A stretch of DNA of 64,000 nt. It comes from Clostridium sp. CM027 (lineage in GTDB: Bacteria; Bacillota; Clostridia; Clostridiales; Clostridiaceae). Location: the NCBI RefSeq assembly GCF_024730565.1, contig NZ_CP077725.1, positions 2,418,001 through 2,482,000 of the forward strand, given 5' to 3'. Numbering within the stretch: position 1 is the first letter of the stretch; each line of letters opens with the position of its first letter. Positions 1-7,986 of the stretch are shown piece after piece. The notes below the pieces were generated by a model, which was not told where the DNA came from, made no database searches, and saw nothing but the letters and a program-made list of their open reading frames with translations. Position numbers and translations under genes: made by a program.

Positions 1-418
1 CCGAGGTATCTAATAAAAGATTTAGCTTTTTACTTCTTTTCCACGCAGCAACCATCCCAATGCTTATACCTACTGTAAATGCTAGTATTGTTGAAACACC
101 GGTTATAAGCAATGTCCATGGCAATGCTGACATTACTATATCTTTAACATCTGTTTTAAACTTTAATGACTGTCCTAAATCTCCATTTAATATTCCTTCA
201 CCAAAATCTAAAACCCTTTCAGCCAGTGGAACATTTGGATCATAATTCAACTGCATAACAGCTCTTTTATATGCTTCCTCATAAGGCACTCCTTGTGTAC
301 TAACCATTTCTCTAGCTAATACATCTACAGGATCTCCGGGCATAAGTTCTATTATTAAAAATGTTACTATAACTGCAAATATAACAGTTAAACATAACAT
401 TAAAATTTTCTTTATCAT
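1..418 (-). CDS. Opp-type ABC transporter permease, N-terminal part (runs off window)
   Basis: Partial gene; translation starts at the ATG at 418 and continues past base 1. The visible 139 residues have an N-terminal membrane helix, then the MPGDPVD stretch, DPNVPLAERV and the GDLGQSLKFKTDV segment typical of OppB/DppB permeases, then the start of the second helix. These permeases form half of the membrane channel that imports peptides, nickel or oligosaccharides. The gene lies 55 bp downstream of the substrate-binding lipoprotein gene on the same strand, with a terminator-like hairpin between them. The family is clear from the sequence. The cargo is not, although the neighbouring DUF1861 gene hints at an oligosaccharide. 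The ribosome site (GGGAGG) lies just upstream. Confidence 0.88.
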   Translation of the reverse strand, partial: MIKKILMLCLTVIFAVIVTFLIIELMPGDPVDVLAREMVSTQGVPYEEAYKRAVMQLNYDPNVPLAERVLDFGEGILNGDLGQSLKFKTDVKDIVMSALPWTLLITGVSTILAFTVGISIGMVAAWKRSKKLNLLLDTS

Positions 419-436
419 AATGATCCTCCCTTGAAA

Positions 437-469
437 AAAGGTGTCCTATAATATGTATAAGACACCTTT
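437..469 (-). terminator. Attenuating hairpin between binding protein and permease genes
   Basis: A 9-bp stem (AAAGGTGTC with GACACCTTT) followed on the minus strand by six T residues. It sits between the binding-protein stop and the permease start. Intercistronic hairpins of this kind commonly keep the binding protein more abundant than the channel; that role is inferred here. Confidence 0.7.
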
Positions 470-473
470 AATA

Positions 474-2273
474 TTATTTTCCCAAAGTTATAGTCTTTTC
501 TTTTATTAAAGTTGCAAGTAGATTTTCTCCTACACCGGAGTATCTAACATCTTTTATTGTTTCATCATTTCCAAACCCTAAAGTAACATTATCTTTTAGA
601 GTTCTTATCGGGAATCCTTTTTCTAAATAAGGAATAAAATATGCTTGCTCATTAGTTATTTTCATTAATTTCTTAGTTATTTCTTGTACTTCATCACCTT
701 TGGCTGTAAATAGTTTCTTAACTAAATCAGTTACATTTACTTCTTCACCTTCTGACTCAATAATTATATTTCCTTCTTCGTTTGTCTCTAATCCCATTAA
801 GAATGGTCTCGATCTATAAATTGCTTCGTAACTTCCATATGGATGTGCATATAGTACATTTCCAGTTGGGGCAAATTCAATAATTACAGTGTGCTCTTTC
901 TTAGTAAAGTAATCATTAAACGCTGAACCTTCCATTGGCCTAAATTGAACATCTAATCCAAACTCTTTAAGTTTTGTTGCAATTGCTTCACCTGGCAACA
1001 TAGCTGAACCCCACCCATTGTTACAAGCTAATTCAAATGTTACAACTTCGCCTTTTTCATTTGTCCAAGTACCAGCAGCATTTCTATTCCAACCAATCGA
1101 TGTTAGTAATTTTTCTGCCTTTTCAGGGTCAAATGAATAATCTGTTAATTCATTTTTCGCAAAATCTTTTACTCCCCAGCTTTCTTGTAATGTAGCTGGA
1201 AGACCTGTTAATGTAGTCTCACCTTTTAAACTACCTGGTTCTGTTAATGGCATTATTTCTTCTCTATTAATTAAATAAGCCATAGCTTGTCTAAATTCTT
1301 TTTTATTTGCAGGATATTTTTGTGTGTTAAATACAACTGACATTTGACTAAATTCTGAAACATACTGCGCTTTATATGTGTCTAAACCCTTTTTAATTTG
1401 TTCTTCTACATCTCTAACAATACCACCACTGTGCATATCTAGCGTTCCATCCACCATAGCTGTTGCCGCTGTTTCCGGTGTAACTACTCTCATAACCCTT
1501 AATTGTTTAATATCTAATTCTTCACGGTAATTTTGATTTTGAACTAATAACGCTTCTGAAGTTGTAATATTTTTTGCAGTAAATGGGCCTGATCCAATAG
1601 TTTCCTCTACTTTTGGCTTAAATCCTTCTAATTGAATATTTAAGTCTTGTAACTTCTTATTAGACTCTTCTAAATACCAGAAAGTTAGTGTTTCTGGATG
1701 ATACTTTCTTCCTGTCATTGCTATTTCTTTATATTTTTCTGCCCACTTACCATATACTGATGTAGGTGCATTAATTTTAATATCAAAGGCCATATTTATT
1801 ATTAATGGACTTTCTGTTTTAAAGTTAAACTTCATAGTTGTATCATCTACAATTTGTATATTTTCTAAAAATTCCCAAACCTGTCTTCTTCCAATATTCA
1901 TATAGAAAGTAGTCTCAACATCTCTAGTAGTTAATGGTGACCCATCACTCCACTTTAGTCCATCTTTTAATTTAACTGTTAAAACTTTATTTTCAAATGT
2001 ATAACTTTCCCCTAAATGAGATTTAAATTTTGCTGACGGAAATGGTGCATATACAAATAGGTTATCTTGCATATACGGTTCGATACCGTTTACAAATCCG
2101 CCTATAAATGGATTGCCATGTGCAGCTGGAGGCACTATGTAATCACCATTAATAACTAGTGTTCCATCCGGATTATTACTTGAGTTCGCTTTATTGCTTC
2201 CACCACACCCTACTAATAATGACGTTCCTAATAAACAACTCATTAAAACTGCAACTACTTTATTTTTTCTCAT
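474..2273 (-). CDS. ABC transporter substrate-binding lipoprotein (SBP_bac_5 family)
   Basis: A 599-residue extracellular solute receptor of the peptide/nickel/oligosaccharide class. Residues 1-23 form a lipoprotein signal peptide ending in the lipobox LLVGC, so the mature protein would be lipid-anchored at Cys23. The body shows family 5 features, including LKDGLKWSDGSPLTTRDVE and the repeated lobe structure with RQAMAYLINREEI. The length fits the family (500-650). The start is the ATG preceded by AAGGGAG. It is followed by an OppB-type permease gene and preceded by a DUF1861 gene, and a small palindromic element occupies most of that upstream gap. Family 5 binding proteins also carry oligosaccharides, and the neighbour suggests that here. 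The exact ligand cannot be read from the sequence. Confidence 0.9.
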   Translation of the reverse strand: MRKNKVVAVLMSCLLGTSLLVGCGGSNKANSSNNPDGTLVINGDYIVPPAAHGNPFIGGFVNGIEPYMQDNLFVYAPFPSAKFKSHLGESYTFENKVLTVKLKDGLKWSDGSPLTTRDVETTFYMNIGRRQVWEFLENIQIVDDTTMKFNFKTESPLIINMAFDIKINAPTSVYGKWAEKYKEIAMTGRKYHPETLTFWYLEESNKKLQDLNIQLEGFKPKVEETIGSGPFTAKNITTSEALLVQNQNYREELDIKQLRVMRVVTPETAATAMVDGTLDMHSGGIVRDVEEQIKKGLDTYKAQYVSEFSQMSVVFNTQKYPANKKEFRQAMAYLINREEIMPLTEPGSLKGETTLTGLPATLQESWGVKDFAKNELTDYSFDPEKAEKLLTSIGWNRNAAGTWTNEKGEVVTFELACNNGWGSAMLPGEAIATKLKEFGLDVQFRPMEGSAFNDYFTKKEHTVIIEFAPTGNVLYAHPYGSYEAIYRSRPFLMGLETNEEGNIIIESEGEEVNVTDLVKKLFTAKGDEVQEITKKLMKITNEQAYFIPYLEKGFPIRTLKDNVTLGFGNDETIKDVRYSGVGENLLATLIKEKTITLGK

Positions 2274-2300
2274 TTTAAATTTCTCCCTTACTATTTTCTC

Positions 2301-2468
2301 ATTAAATCATCTCCTGGGCAGCTGCAATAGCTTCGCATAAGATGCATTGACTACTTCAGAATGAGACTTATACCCCCACTGAAGTTTTCTATTTGTTAGG
2401 GCAAGTATCTCCTACTTATAGTAGATACTCCCACTTATAGAAGTGGGAGACTTGCCTTCTGAAATGCA
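2301..2468 (-). mobile_element. IS200/IS605-like non-autonomous palindromic element, copy A (168 bp)
   Basis: The longest of five related copies. Read on the minus strand it begins after TTTTAAC with TGCATTTCAGAAGG and ends GGAGATGATTTAAT. Inside are a hairpin CTCCCACTTCTATAAGTGGGAG-like stem (arms CTCCCACTT/AAGTGGGAG), a larger GGCAAGT/ACTTGCC stem, a CTTCAG/CTGAAG stem and, at the right end, a CTCC..GGAG stem. It encodes no protein. The left flank TTTAAC overlaps the TAA stop of the DUF1861 gene. The subterminal hairpins and TTTAA(C/T) flanks fit single-strand transposition by a Y1 transposase acting in trans, which is inferred. Confidence 0.7.
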
Positions 2469-2469
2469 G

Positions 2470-3387
2470 TTAAAATTTAAAAGGATCTCTAATTAATATT
2501 TTGTGAGCTTCTGCATCACTTACTCCACAGTAAAGTTCCGCTTGTCCGTTTTCTTTTCTTATTAATCCACCACTAAATATTACATCTATTAAATCAGGTC
2601 TCTTTGCTGCCCCTTCTTCAAAATTATCTCTTATTGCAATTAACTTCATTTTGCTATATTCTGAAGTTTCATGATTAAATGTAAATACTGATGAATAGTA
2701 ATGTCTATTTCCCTCATTATCAAACTTAGCTATATGAGATAAAACTCCTATAGTACCATCTTCAAGTAAATGAAGCTCATTTGCTCCACCCCATTCTTCT
2801 TCATAAAACATATTATCTAAAAGTTTCGCACTTTCTATGTTTTCTATAGTAAGCTCTTCTAAACTCCTCATAATAAAGTAACCTATAGTACCTCTATTCC
2901 CAATTTCACCTTGTGGTCTTGTAAATACTAATATTTTATTATTTGATAACTCGAGTAGTCTTATATCCTTCATTCTGTCTGGTCCAACAGCAAATCTTTC
3001 TAATTTTTTTAATGAATTTCCTTTTAAAAATACAGTTCTATAGCATATAGGCATGTCTTCATTTCCTGTTTCGTAAATCTCTACTCCACCTAAAACTAAT
3101 TCTCCATTTATTTTAGTTACAAATGGATCTTGCAAATCAAAAATCGGGGTTCCCTCAATTACTCTCCACTCATTTTCAATCTCTTTAAAGAACATTATTT
3201 TCGAATGTTCGGAATCCCTTGCTTCAACTCTTCCTGCTATAACTACTTCATTATCAATTTCAAATGGTGCTGTTATGTTATATATATCTTTATTGTCATT
3301 TAAAACAAATTTTAATTTATTAGCTTTAAATTCAACTTTTTGAAGTTTGAATTCATTTAATAATTCATCACATTTTTTTCTTTTCAT
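2470..3387 (-). CDS. DUF1861 family protein, predicted beta-propeller glycosidase-like
   Basis: A 305-residue soluble protein without signal peptide. It resembles the DUF1861 (MTP-1) family, whose members often lie beside mannoside or other glycan-use genes and are thought to share a five-bladed propeller fold with families GH43 and GH130. Visible features fitting a propeller are repeated beta-rich units with VVIAGRVEARDSE, DPFVTKINGELVLGG, VGPDRMKDIRLLEL and EEEWGGANELHLLEDG. The start is the ATG behind AAAAGGAGGGAG. It is followed by the Opp-type transporter genes, so it may process the imported sugar. No catalytic activity can be assigned from sequence alone. The TAA stop overlaps the target flank of element copy A. 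Confidence 0.65.
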   Translation of the reverse strand: MKRKKCDELLNEFKLQKVEFKANKLKFVLNDNKDIYNITAPFEIDNEVVIAGRVEARDSEHSKIMFFKEIENEWRVIEGTPIFDLQDPFVTKINGELVLGGVEIYETGNEDMPICYRTVFLKGNSLKKLERFAVGPDRMKDIRLLELSNNKILVFTRPQGEIGNRGTIGYFIMRSLEELTIENIESAKLLDNMFYEEEWGGANELHLLEDGTIGVLSHIAKFDNEGNRHYYSSVFTFNHETSEYSKMKLIAIRDNFEEGAAKRPDLIDVIFSGGLIRKENGQAELYCGVSDAEAHKILIRDPFKF

Positions 3388-3656
3388 ATTAGTCTCCCTC
3401 CTTTTGTAAACCTTTCAATTGTTATTTTATCAACATTTTACTTTAATTTCAATATACTTTTACTTTAATTTCGGTTTTTTTCAATTTATTCTTACAATTA
3501 TAATTACTTTAAATAAATTAGAATACAGGCAGTTTATACCAAATGATGTAAAGCGCTACTACCCAAATACTTAGACCTTAACTTGTGTGACAGCATTTTA
3601 TTATGGGTAAGAAGATATATTCATTGGTATAACTACGAAAATTTTCAGCTGACATT
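3388..3656. other. Intergenic region with a nested inverted-repeat segment
   Basis: No gene is seen. At 3534-3644 a segment of about 111 bp is bounded by TTATACCAA and TTGGTATAA (9-bp perfect arms), with a second pair TACCCA/TGGGTA inside. It could be a structured RNA or a small decayed mobile element. No target duplication is evident at its edges. Confidence 0.4.
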
Positions 3657-3659
3657 AAA

Positions 3660-3694
3660 AAGCCACATTCCTATAGAATATAGGAATGTGGCTT
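3660..3694 (-). terminator. Terminator of the glycosyltransferase operon
   Basis: A 16-bp perfect stem (AAGCCACATTCCTATA and its complement) with a 3-nt loop, followed on the minus strand by TTTTTAATG. It lies 28 bp past the stop of the glycosyltransferase gene at 3722. Confidence 0.85.
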
Positions 3695-3721
3695 AGAATT
3701 AATTCTCTTTTGTTAAATTCA

Positions 3722-4906
3722 TTATGTTACTTTTTGATTTTGTAGCATACAATTTTGTTTTTCAACTTCCATATAAACTTTCTCAACGTTTTCTCCAAAG
3801 CACTTAGACGATAATGGTTCCATTCTATCATAAGCATTTTTCACCATTAATGCAGATTCCTCTTTGTCCATTAATATTTGGAATAATATTTCAGCTAAAT
3901 TTTCGTCTTTATAAAAGAATCTTCCATTAATTTTATCGCGAATTATACCATCTAAATTTTTATCGTATTTAGCTACCACAGGAATTTGTGCCGCCATAGC
4001 TTCCTCAAATGTTAAGCCTTGCGTTTCAGTTAGTGAGGCACCTACAAACACATCTCCCATCTGATAATACCTGCCAATTTCTTCCCAAGGTTTTTCTCCT
4101 GCGAATACTACAGATTTTTCAATGCCCAATGCCTTAGCTAAATCTTCTAGATTTTCACGTTCTGGTCCATCACCTACAATGAGCAATTTACAATTCGGTA
4201 TTCTCTTAGTTAGTTCTTTCATACTATTTATAATTATATCTATACTTTTTTCTTTTGCTATTCTCCCAATAAATAGTACAACTGGTTGGGTTTCATTTAT
4301 TCCAAAAGATCTCTTTTCATCTTTGATAGTCTCTTTATTGTAATTACTTCTTTTGAATGGTTCAATGTTAACTCCAGTTGGTATTACATCTATATGCCTT
4401 GTTAAGCCATAATTTTCCAATGCATCCTTCACCTTTATTGTAGGAACTATTATAGCACTACAATCTCTACAATATAGCTCACTTACCTTCTTAGCTAATT
4501 GCGAAGCAGGCTTAAGCATTATGCCATGAGATATATAATGGATATAATCCTCATACATAGTATGATAGGTGTGAACTACAGGAATATCTAATCTTTTAGC
4601 AACTATTCTTCCAAATATTCCTATGCTAAATTCCGTTTGTGTATGTATTATATCTAGGTCTATTTTTTTTATCTTATTCATAATTTTACGTGAATATATC
4701 ATCCCAACTCTTTGTGAAGGTAAAAGAAAAAATGGTATGCTAGGCAATCTAATGATACCCTCCTGCTCCTCTACATCTGGGTGTGCAACAGTAATAATGG
4801 TTACATTATGTCCAAGTCTAATTAATTCATTTTTCAATATAATAGTAGAAGTAACTACCCCACTTACTTGTGGATAATAAGCATCAGTAAAAATTCCAAT
4901 ATTCAT
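3722..4906 (-). CDS. GT4 family glycosyltransferase, probable diacylglycerol glucosyltransferase
   Basis: About 394 residues with a GT-B fold. The N-terminal domain opens MNIGIFTDAYYPQVSGV, as in processive and monoglucosyl diacylglycerol synthases of Firmicutes. The C-terminal domain has VVLFIGRIAKEKSID and the GT4 motif around ETQGLTFEEA (two Glu eight apart). No signal peptide, so it is cytoplasmic or membrane-associated. A TTG six bases upstream also opens the frame, but the ATG at 4906 has the better spacing from AAGGGGA. It is the last of three genes (GT4, flippase-like protein, GT4) on this strand. The likely role is adding a sugar from a nucleotide sugar to a membrane lipid. Substrate and linkage are inferred. 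Confidence 0.82.
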   Translation of the reverse strand: MNIGIFTDAYYPQVSGVVTSTIILKNELIRLGHNVTIITVAHPDVEEQEGIIRLPSIPFFLLPSQRVGMIYSRKIMNKIKKIDLDIIHTQTEFSIGIFGRIVAKRLDIPVVHTYHTMYEDYIHYISHGIMLKPASQLAKKVSELYCRDCSAIIVPTIKVKDALENYGLTRHIDVIPTGVNIEPFKRSNYNKETIKDEKRSFGINETQPVVLFIGRIAKEKSIDIIINSMKELTKRIPNCKLLIVGDGPERENLEDLAKALGIEKSVVFAGEKPWEEIGRYYQMGDVFVGASLTETQGLTFEEAMAAQIPVVAKYDKNLDGIIRDKINGRFFYKDENLAEILFQILMDKEESALMVKNAYDRMEPLSSKCFGENVEKVYMEVEKQNCMLQNQKVT

Positions 4907-4962
4907 AATCAATCCCCTTTAAACACTATAATTTCCTTATAAAATTTTCTTGCTTAATATGC

Positions 4963-5046
4963 ATTAAATCATCTCCTGCGGAGCTGCAACAGCTTCACAG
5001 AAGCTGCATTATCGACTTCAGAAGGATATTTATACTCCCAATGAAG
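4963..5046 (-). mobile_element. IS200/IS605-like palindromic element, copy B (84 bp, left end missing)
   Basis: This is the right-hand part of the element family. It has the CTTCAT..CTGAAG-like stem, the CAGCTTCTGTGAAGCTG hairpin, the CTCCGCAGGAG hairpin and the terminal GATGATTTAAT. The left end with the CCCACTT stem is absent. The truncation point abuts the TAG stop of the flippase-like gene. Confidence 0.65.
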
Positions 5047-6036
5047 CTAATTTTTTACAGTAGCATAAAACCCAAAAATTATACAGGAATAAAATGTAAT
5101 TATCCTCCATAATAATATAGCAGCCATTATATTATTAGATACGAAAAACAAACTAAAAAACATATAGAAAGCACCCTCTGCTCCACCAATAGCTCCAGGC
5201 AATGGTATAAACGCTGTGAGCATAATTACAAACGCGGTTGCAGCTATCATACTGCCTATGCTAGCACCCTTCATTCCAAAACTAAGATAAATAAAATAAG
5301 GGATGCTAAAATATATTGTCAGTTGAAATACTGTATAAACAACAGCTTTAAGCATCAATCCCTTGCTATGCTTTACTATCTCCATATTATCATGAAATTG
5401 ATCTAAATTCTCATTAATACGTATTTCTAGCTTTGATATATTCTTTACCACTCTAAATTTTCCTAATACTTTAGAAAAAGCTATTATTAATTTTCGTGTT
5501 AATTTCCGATACTTAGAAAATATAATTAAGCATATAATCACGCTAGCATTAACTGTAAATCCAAACCCTATTAAATAAAATAAATTGCTCATTTTACTTT
5601 TGAAAAAAGCTGCTTTCCAAAATATAAGAATTAAAGAATATATAGTCAATATCGTCTGATAGATAATAAATTTAATCATCAGCGCTGAACCAGATTTGCC
5701 AGCTCCCAATTTTTGTTTTGTAAGTGAATATAGTTGCATTGGCTGACCCCCAGATGCAAATGGAGTAATTGAATTAAAATATTGCCCTACCATAGTAACT
5801 TTAAATGCTTGTTTGAATTTATAGTCTTTTTTCATTAAAAGTATAATACTTTGCAAAGTTTTAGCTTCAAAAATCCAATATAGCATCATGGAAATAACTG
5901 CTACGAATATCCATTGGATTTGCAAATTTTTCATTTGATGAATTAAATCCATCCAACCGTTTGTGAAAATGATCAACAAAACAAATATAACCCCAGAAGC
6001 TATCCCCAAAATAATATTAAATTTATATTTTTTCAT
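5047..6036 (-). CDS. Lysylphosphatidylglycerol synthase-TM/flippase-like membrane protein (UPF0104)
   Basis: A 329-residue integral membrane protein with about eight hydrophobic segments. It carries GQYFNSITPFASGGQPMQ near residues 80-100 and TAFIPLPGAIGGAEGAF near residues 275-290, hallmarks of the LPG_synthase_TM family (the membrane half of MprF and its stand-alone relatives). Such proteins often lie beside glycosyltransferases, where a lipid-translocating or synthase-partner role is supposed. It starts 4 bp after the upstream GT4 gene ends (ribosome site GGGTAGG), so the two are co-transcribed. A soluble lysyl-transferase domain is missing. The 3' end touches a truncated palindromic element, which may have supplied the current stop. 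Confidence 0.85.
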   Translation of the reverse strand: MKKYKFNIILGIASGVIFVLLIIFTNGWMDLIHQMKNLQIQWIFVAVISMMLYWIFEAKTLQSIILLMKKDYKFKQAFKVTMVGQYFNSITPFASGGQPMQLYSLTKQKLGAGKSGSALMIKFIIYQTILTIYSLILIFWKAAFFKSKMSNLFYLIGFGFTVNASVIICLIIFSKYRKLTRKLIIAFSKVLGKFRVVKNISKLEIRINENLDQFHDNMEIVKHSKGLMLKAVVYTVFQLTIYFSIPYFIYLSFGMKGASIGSMIAATAFVIMLTAFIPLPGAIGGAEGAFYMFFSLFFVSNNIMAAILLWRIITFYSCIIFGFYATVKN

Positions 6037-6040
6037 TAGA

Positions 6041-7072
6041 TTACCTACCCTTTATTCTATATACCTTTTCGTAAAATTTTTTCCACATAGCAAGTACATT
6101 CTCTCTAGAATAAAAACTGTGCCCTCTTATAGCTTTTTCTTTAGCCTGCTTATAATAAGTTGCATCATTTTTTAATTTTTCTATAGCCTTAATGAACCCT
6201 TCATTATCATGTTCTTTTAAGTAATAATCAAATAATATGTCCTCATATAGTTCCAAGTCTCTTAGCAGTACTGGAGTGTGAGTATTCATTGCCTCAAGTA
6301 TTGACATAGGAAAAAGCTCGTTATAAGATGGCATAAAAAGAACATCTGATACATTATATATATCATTCATCAAATCTCTTTCAACTATCCCTGTAAATAA
6401 GATATTTTCAGGTGCATTTTCTATTTCATTTTTTAGTTCTTTATATCCGTCCGTAATATTTCCAAAAGAAAACCCACCAGCCCAAATAAATTGTACTTCC
6501 GGAAGTTTTTTTGCGATATCAATAAAATCAATAACACCTTTCCTTGTTTGTATTTGGCCTACTCCAAGCACAACAAAGGCATCCTTTGCAATTTTCATTT
6601 TTTCCTTTGCTATGTATTTATCCTCAATTGAAAGATTATAAAATTTTTCAGTAGAAACAAAATTAGGAATGTAAGTAATTTTCTTTCTATCAATATTATA
6701 GGATTCAAGTTTAGTTATAAAATTAGGATTTACTGTAACTAAATAGTCCATACTATTATAAAAACTTATTATATACTTATAAAAAATCTTTTCAACTAAC
6801 TTGGGTAATTTAATACTTCCTTCAATAGTCTCAGGCAAAAAATGCACATAGCCCACTGTTACCCCTTTTCTTTTAGCAAAAGGTATACTCAAATAATGCT
6901 TAAAATCAATACTATGATAATGCATTATTTCGGTTCTCGCTATTTTATTTATTACAACTTTATATTCTTTATCTAATCCGTTTTGGACTAAATTTACTTG
7001 TTCTAAATAAGCTGAGCCTACTCCTTGACCTTTGACTTTATCAGCTGTTGACAGCATATTTATAGTAGGCAT
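6041..7072 (-). CDS. GT4 family glycosyltransferase
   Basis: About 343 residues. A GT-B glycosyltransferase with VVLGVGQIQTRKGVIDF at the start of the nucleotide-sugar domain and the GT4 signature in YNELFPMSILEAM. Its N-terminal half (MLSTADKVKGQGVGSAY) resembles the second-step glycolipid glycosyltransferases of Firmicutes. A GTG nine bases upstream is possible, but the ATG at 7072 sits 8 nt from GGGAG and is preferred. It is the first gene of the three-gene cluster, which has a divergent spore coat operon on its other side. Cytoplasmic. It probably works with the other GT4 enzyme on one lipid-linked glycan, an inference from gene order. Confidence 0.82.
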   Translation of the reverse strand: MPTINMLSTADKVKGQGVGSAYLEQVNLVQNGLDKEYKVVINKIARTEIMHYHSIDFKHYLSIPFAKRKGVTVGYVHFLPETIEGSIKLPKLVEKIFYKYIISFYNSMDYLVTVNPNFITKLESYNIDRKKITYIPNFVSTEKFYNLSIEDKYIAKEKMKIAKDAFVVLGVGQIQTRKGVIDFIDIAKKLPEVQFIWAGGFSFGNITDGYKELKNEIENAPENILFTGIVERDLMNDIYNVSDVLFMPSYNELFPMSILEAMNTHTPVLLRDLELYEDILFDYYLKEHDNEGFIKAIEKLKNDATYYKQAKEKAIRGHSFYSRENVLAMWKKFYEKVYRIKGR

Positions 7073-7354
7073 AATAGTCACTCCCGTCTAATCTAACTTT
7101 CTTATTATATATATATTGTACTCCATTATTATTAAATATTGATTAATGTTACCTTAAAATTTTCTTAATTTTTATTAATTTTCAAAAAAAATCTATTTAT
7201 AATAAATTTTTATTGAAACATTCTTGTTATAAATTACCTTTATTCGATAAGTTAATTCTACATTAATATTACATTAATTTACCAGTTATATTTTAATACA
7301 AAAAGCAGATAATACTCTTGTTCCGATTTAAATAAAAGACTGGAGGTAATAAAT

Positions 7355-7564
7355 ATGATGAATGCTGAAAATAAACAAATTGAAAGCAACAACCTAAAAG
7401 TTATTAAAGACCAATTAGGATATGAATCATTACTTAATAAAAAATTTAATGAATATGGTTCACAATGTACAGATCAAAATTTAAAAAATCTTTGCACTGA
7501 AGCTAGCCAAACACATAAACAAAACTTTAATACATTAAAAACTTACCTTGATTCTCATCAATAA
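7355..7564 (+). CDS. Small protein paired with a CotF-type spore coat gene
   Basis: 69 residues, hydrophilic and mostly helical, with no signal peptide or membrane segment. Its GYESLLNKKFNEYGSQCTD and CTEASQTHKQNFNTL segments resemble one half of the helical bundle of CotF-like coat proteins. It starts behind GGAGG (a second ATG follows at once) and lies 22 bp before the CotF-like gene, so the two form an operon. Likely a forespore or coat component, inferred from its partner. Confidence 0.6.
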   Translation: MMNAENKQIESNNLKVIKDQLGYESLLNKKFNEYGSQCTDQNLKNLCTEASQTHKQNFNTLKTYLDSHQ

Positions 7565-7586
7565 TATATAAATGGAGGGATATTAT

Positions 7587-7859
7587 ATGAATACAAGTAT
7601 GTGCGAAAAAGATTTGATGCATGATTTACTTGCTACAGAAAAACAGGTTATTTCTGCTTATAGTACAGGAATAACTGAATCTTCTTGTACAAATTTGAGG
7701 AGTACCCTAATTGACAATTTTAAAAACGATCAAAACATTCAATATATGATATTTGACGCTATGAAACAAAAAGGATGGTATCCTACAAAAGATGCTGCAG
7801 ATAATGAAGTTCAACAATTAAAAGATGAAGCTAACCAAATGATGAATGAATTAAAATAA
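7587..7859 (+). CDS. CotF family spore coat protein
   Basis: 90 residues from the ATG at 7587, placed 7 bp after GGAGGG. An upstream in-frame ATG at 7572 overlaps that ribosome site and is unlikely. The pattern CEKDLMHDLLATEKQVISAYSTGI, then SSCTNLRSTLIDNF and the ending MFDAMKQKGWYPTKDA-like region (here IFDAMKQKGWYPTKDA) is characteristic of the Coat_F family of Clostridium and Bacillus, small helical spore coat proteins. Second gene of a two-gene operon, closed by a strong terminator. It supports a spore-forming host. Confidence 0.85.
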   Translation: MNTSMCEKDLMHDLLATEKQVISAYSTGITESSCTNLRSTLIDNFKNDQNIQYMIFDAMKQKGWYPTKDAADNEVQQLKDEANQMMNELK

Positions 7860-7894
7860 TTAATTATAATATAATAATTTTTCATTAACTATAA

Positions 7895-7933
7895 GAAGCC
7901 TCTAACAGATTAAGTTGTTAGAGGCTTCTTTAT
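7895..7933 (+). terminator. Terminator of the coat protein operon
   Basis: A 14-bp stem (AGAAGCCTCTAACA and complement) with an 8-nt loop, followed by TTTA. It is also positioned to act on the minus strand for the CPBP gene that ends at 7987. Confidence 0.85.
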
Positions 7934-7986
7934 GTATATATATAATTTTCATTTCACCTATTTTTCTTTTTAACAAAAAACAATAT

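Noticed and set aside
2301-5046. Repeated CTCCTGCGG and CCCACTT sequences as a CRISPR array
   Set aside because: The copies are dispersed kilobases apart, of unequal length, and carry no regularly spaced unique spacers or cas genes.
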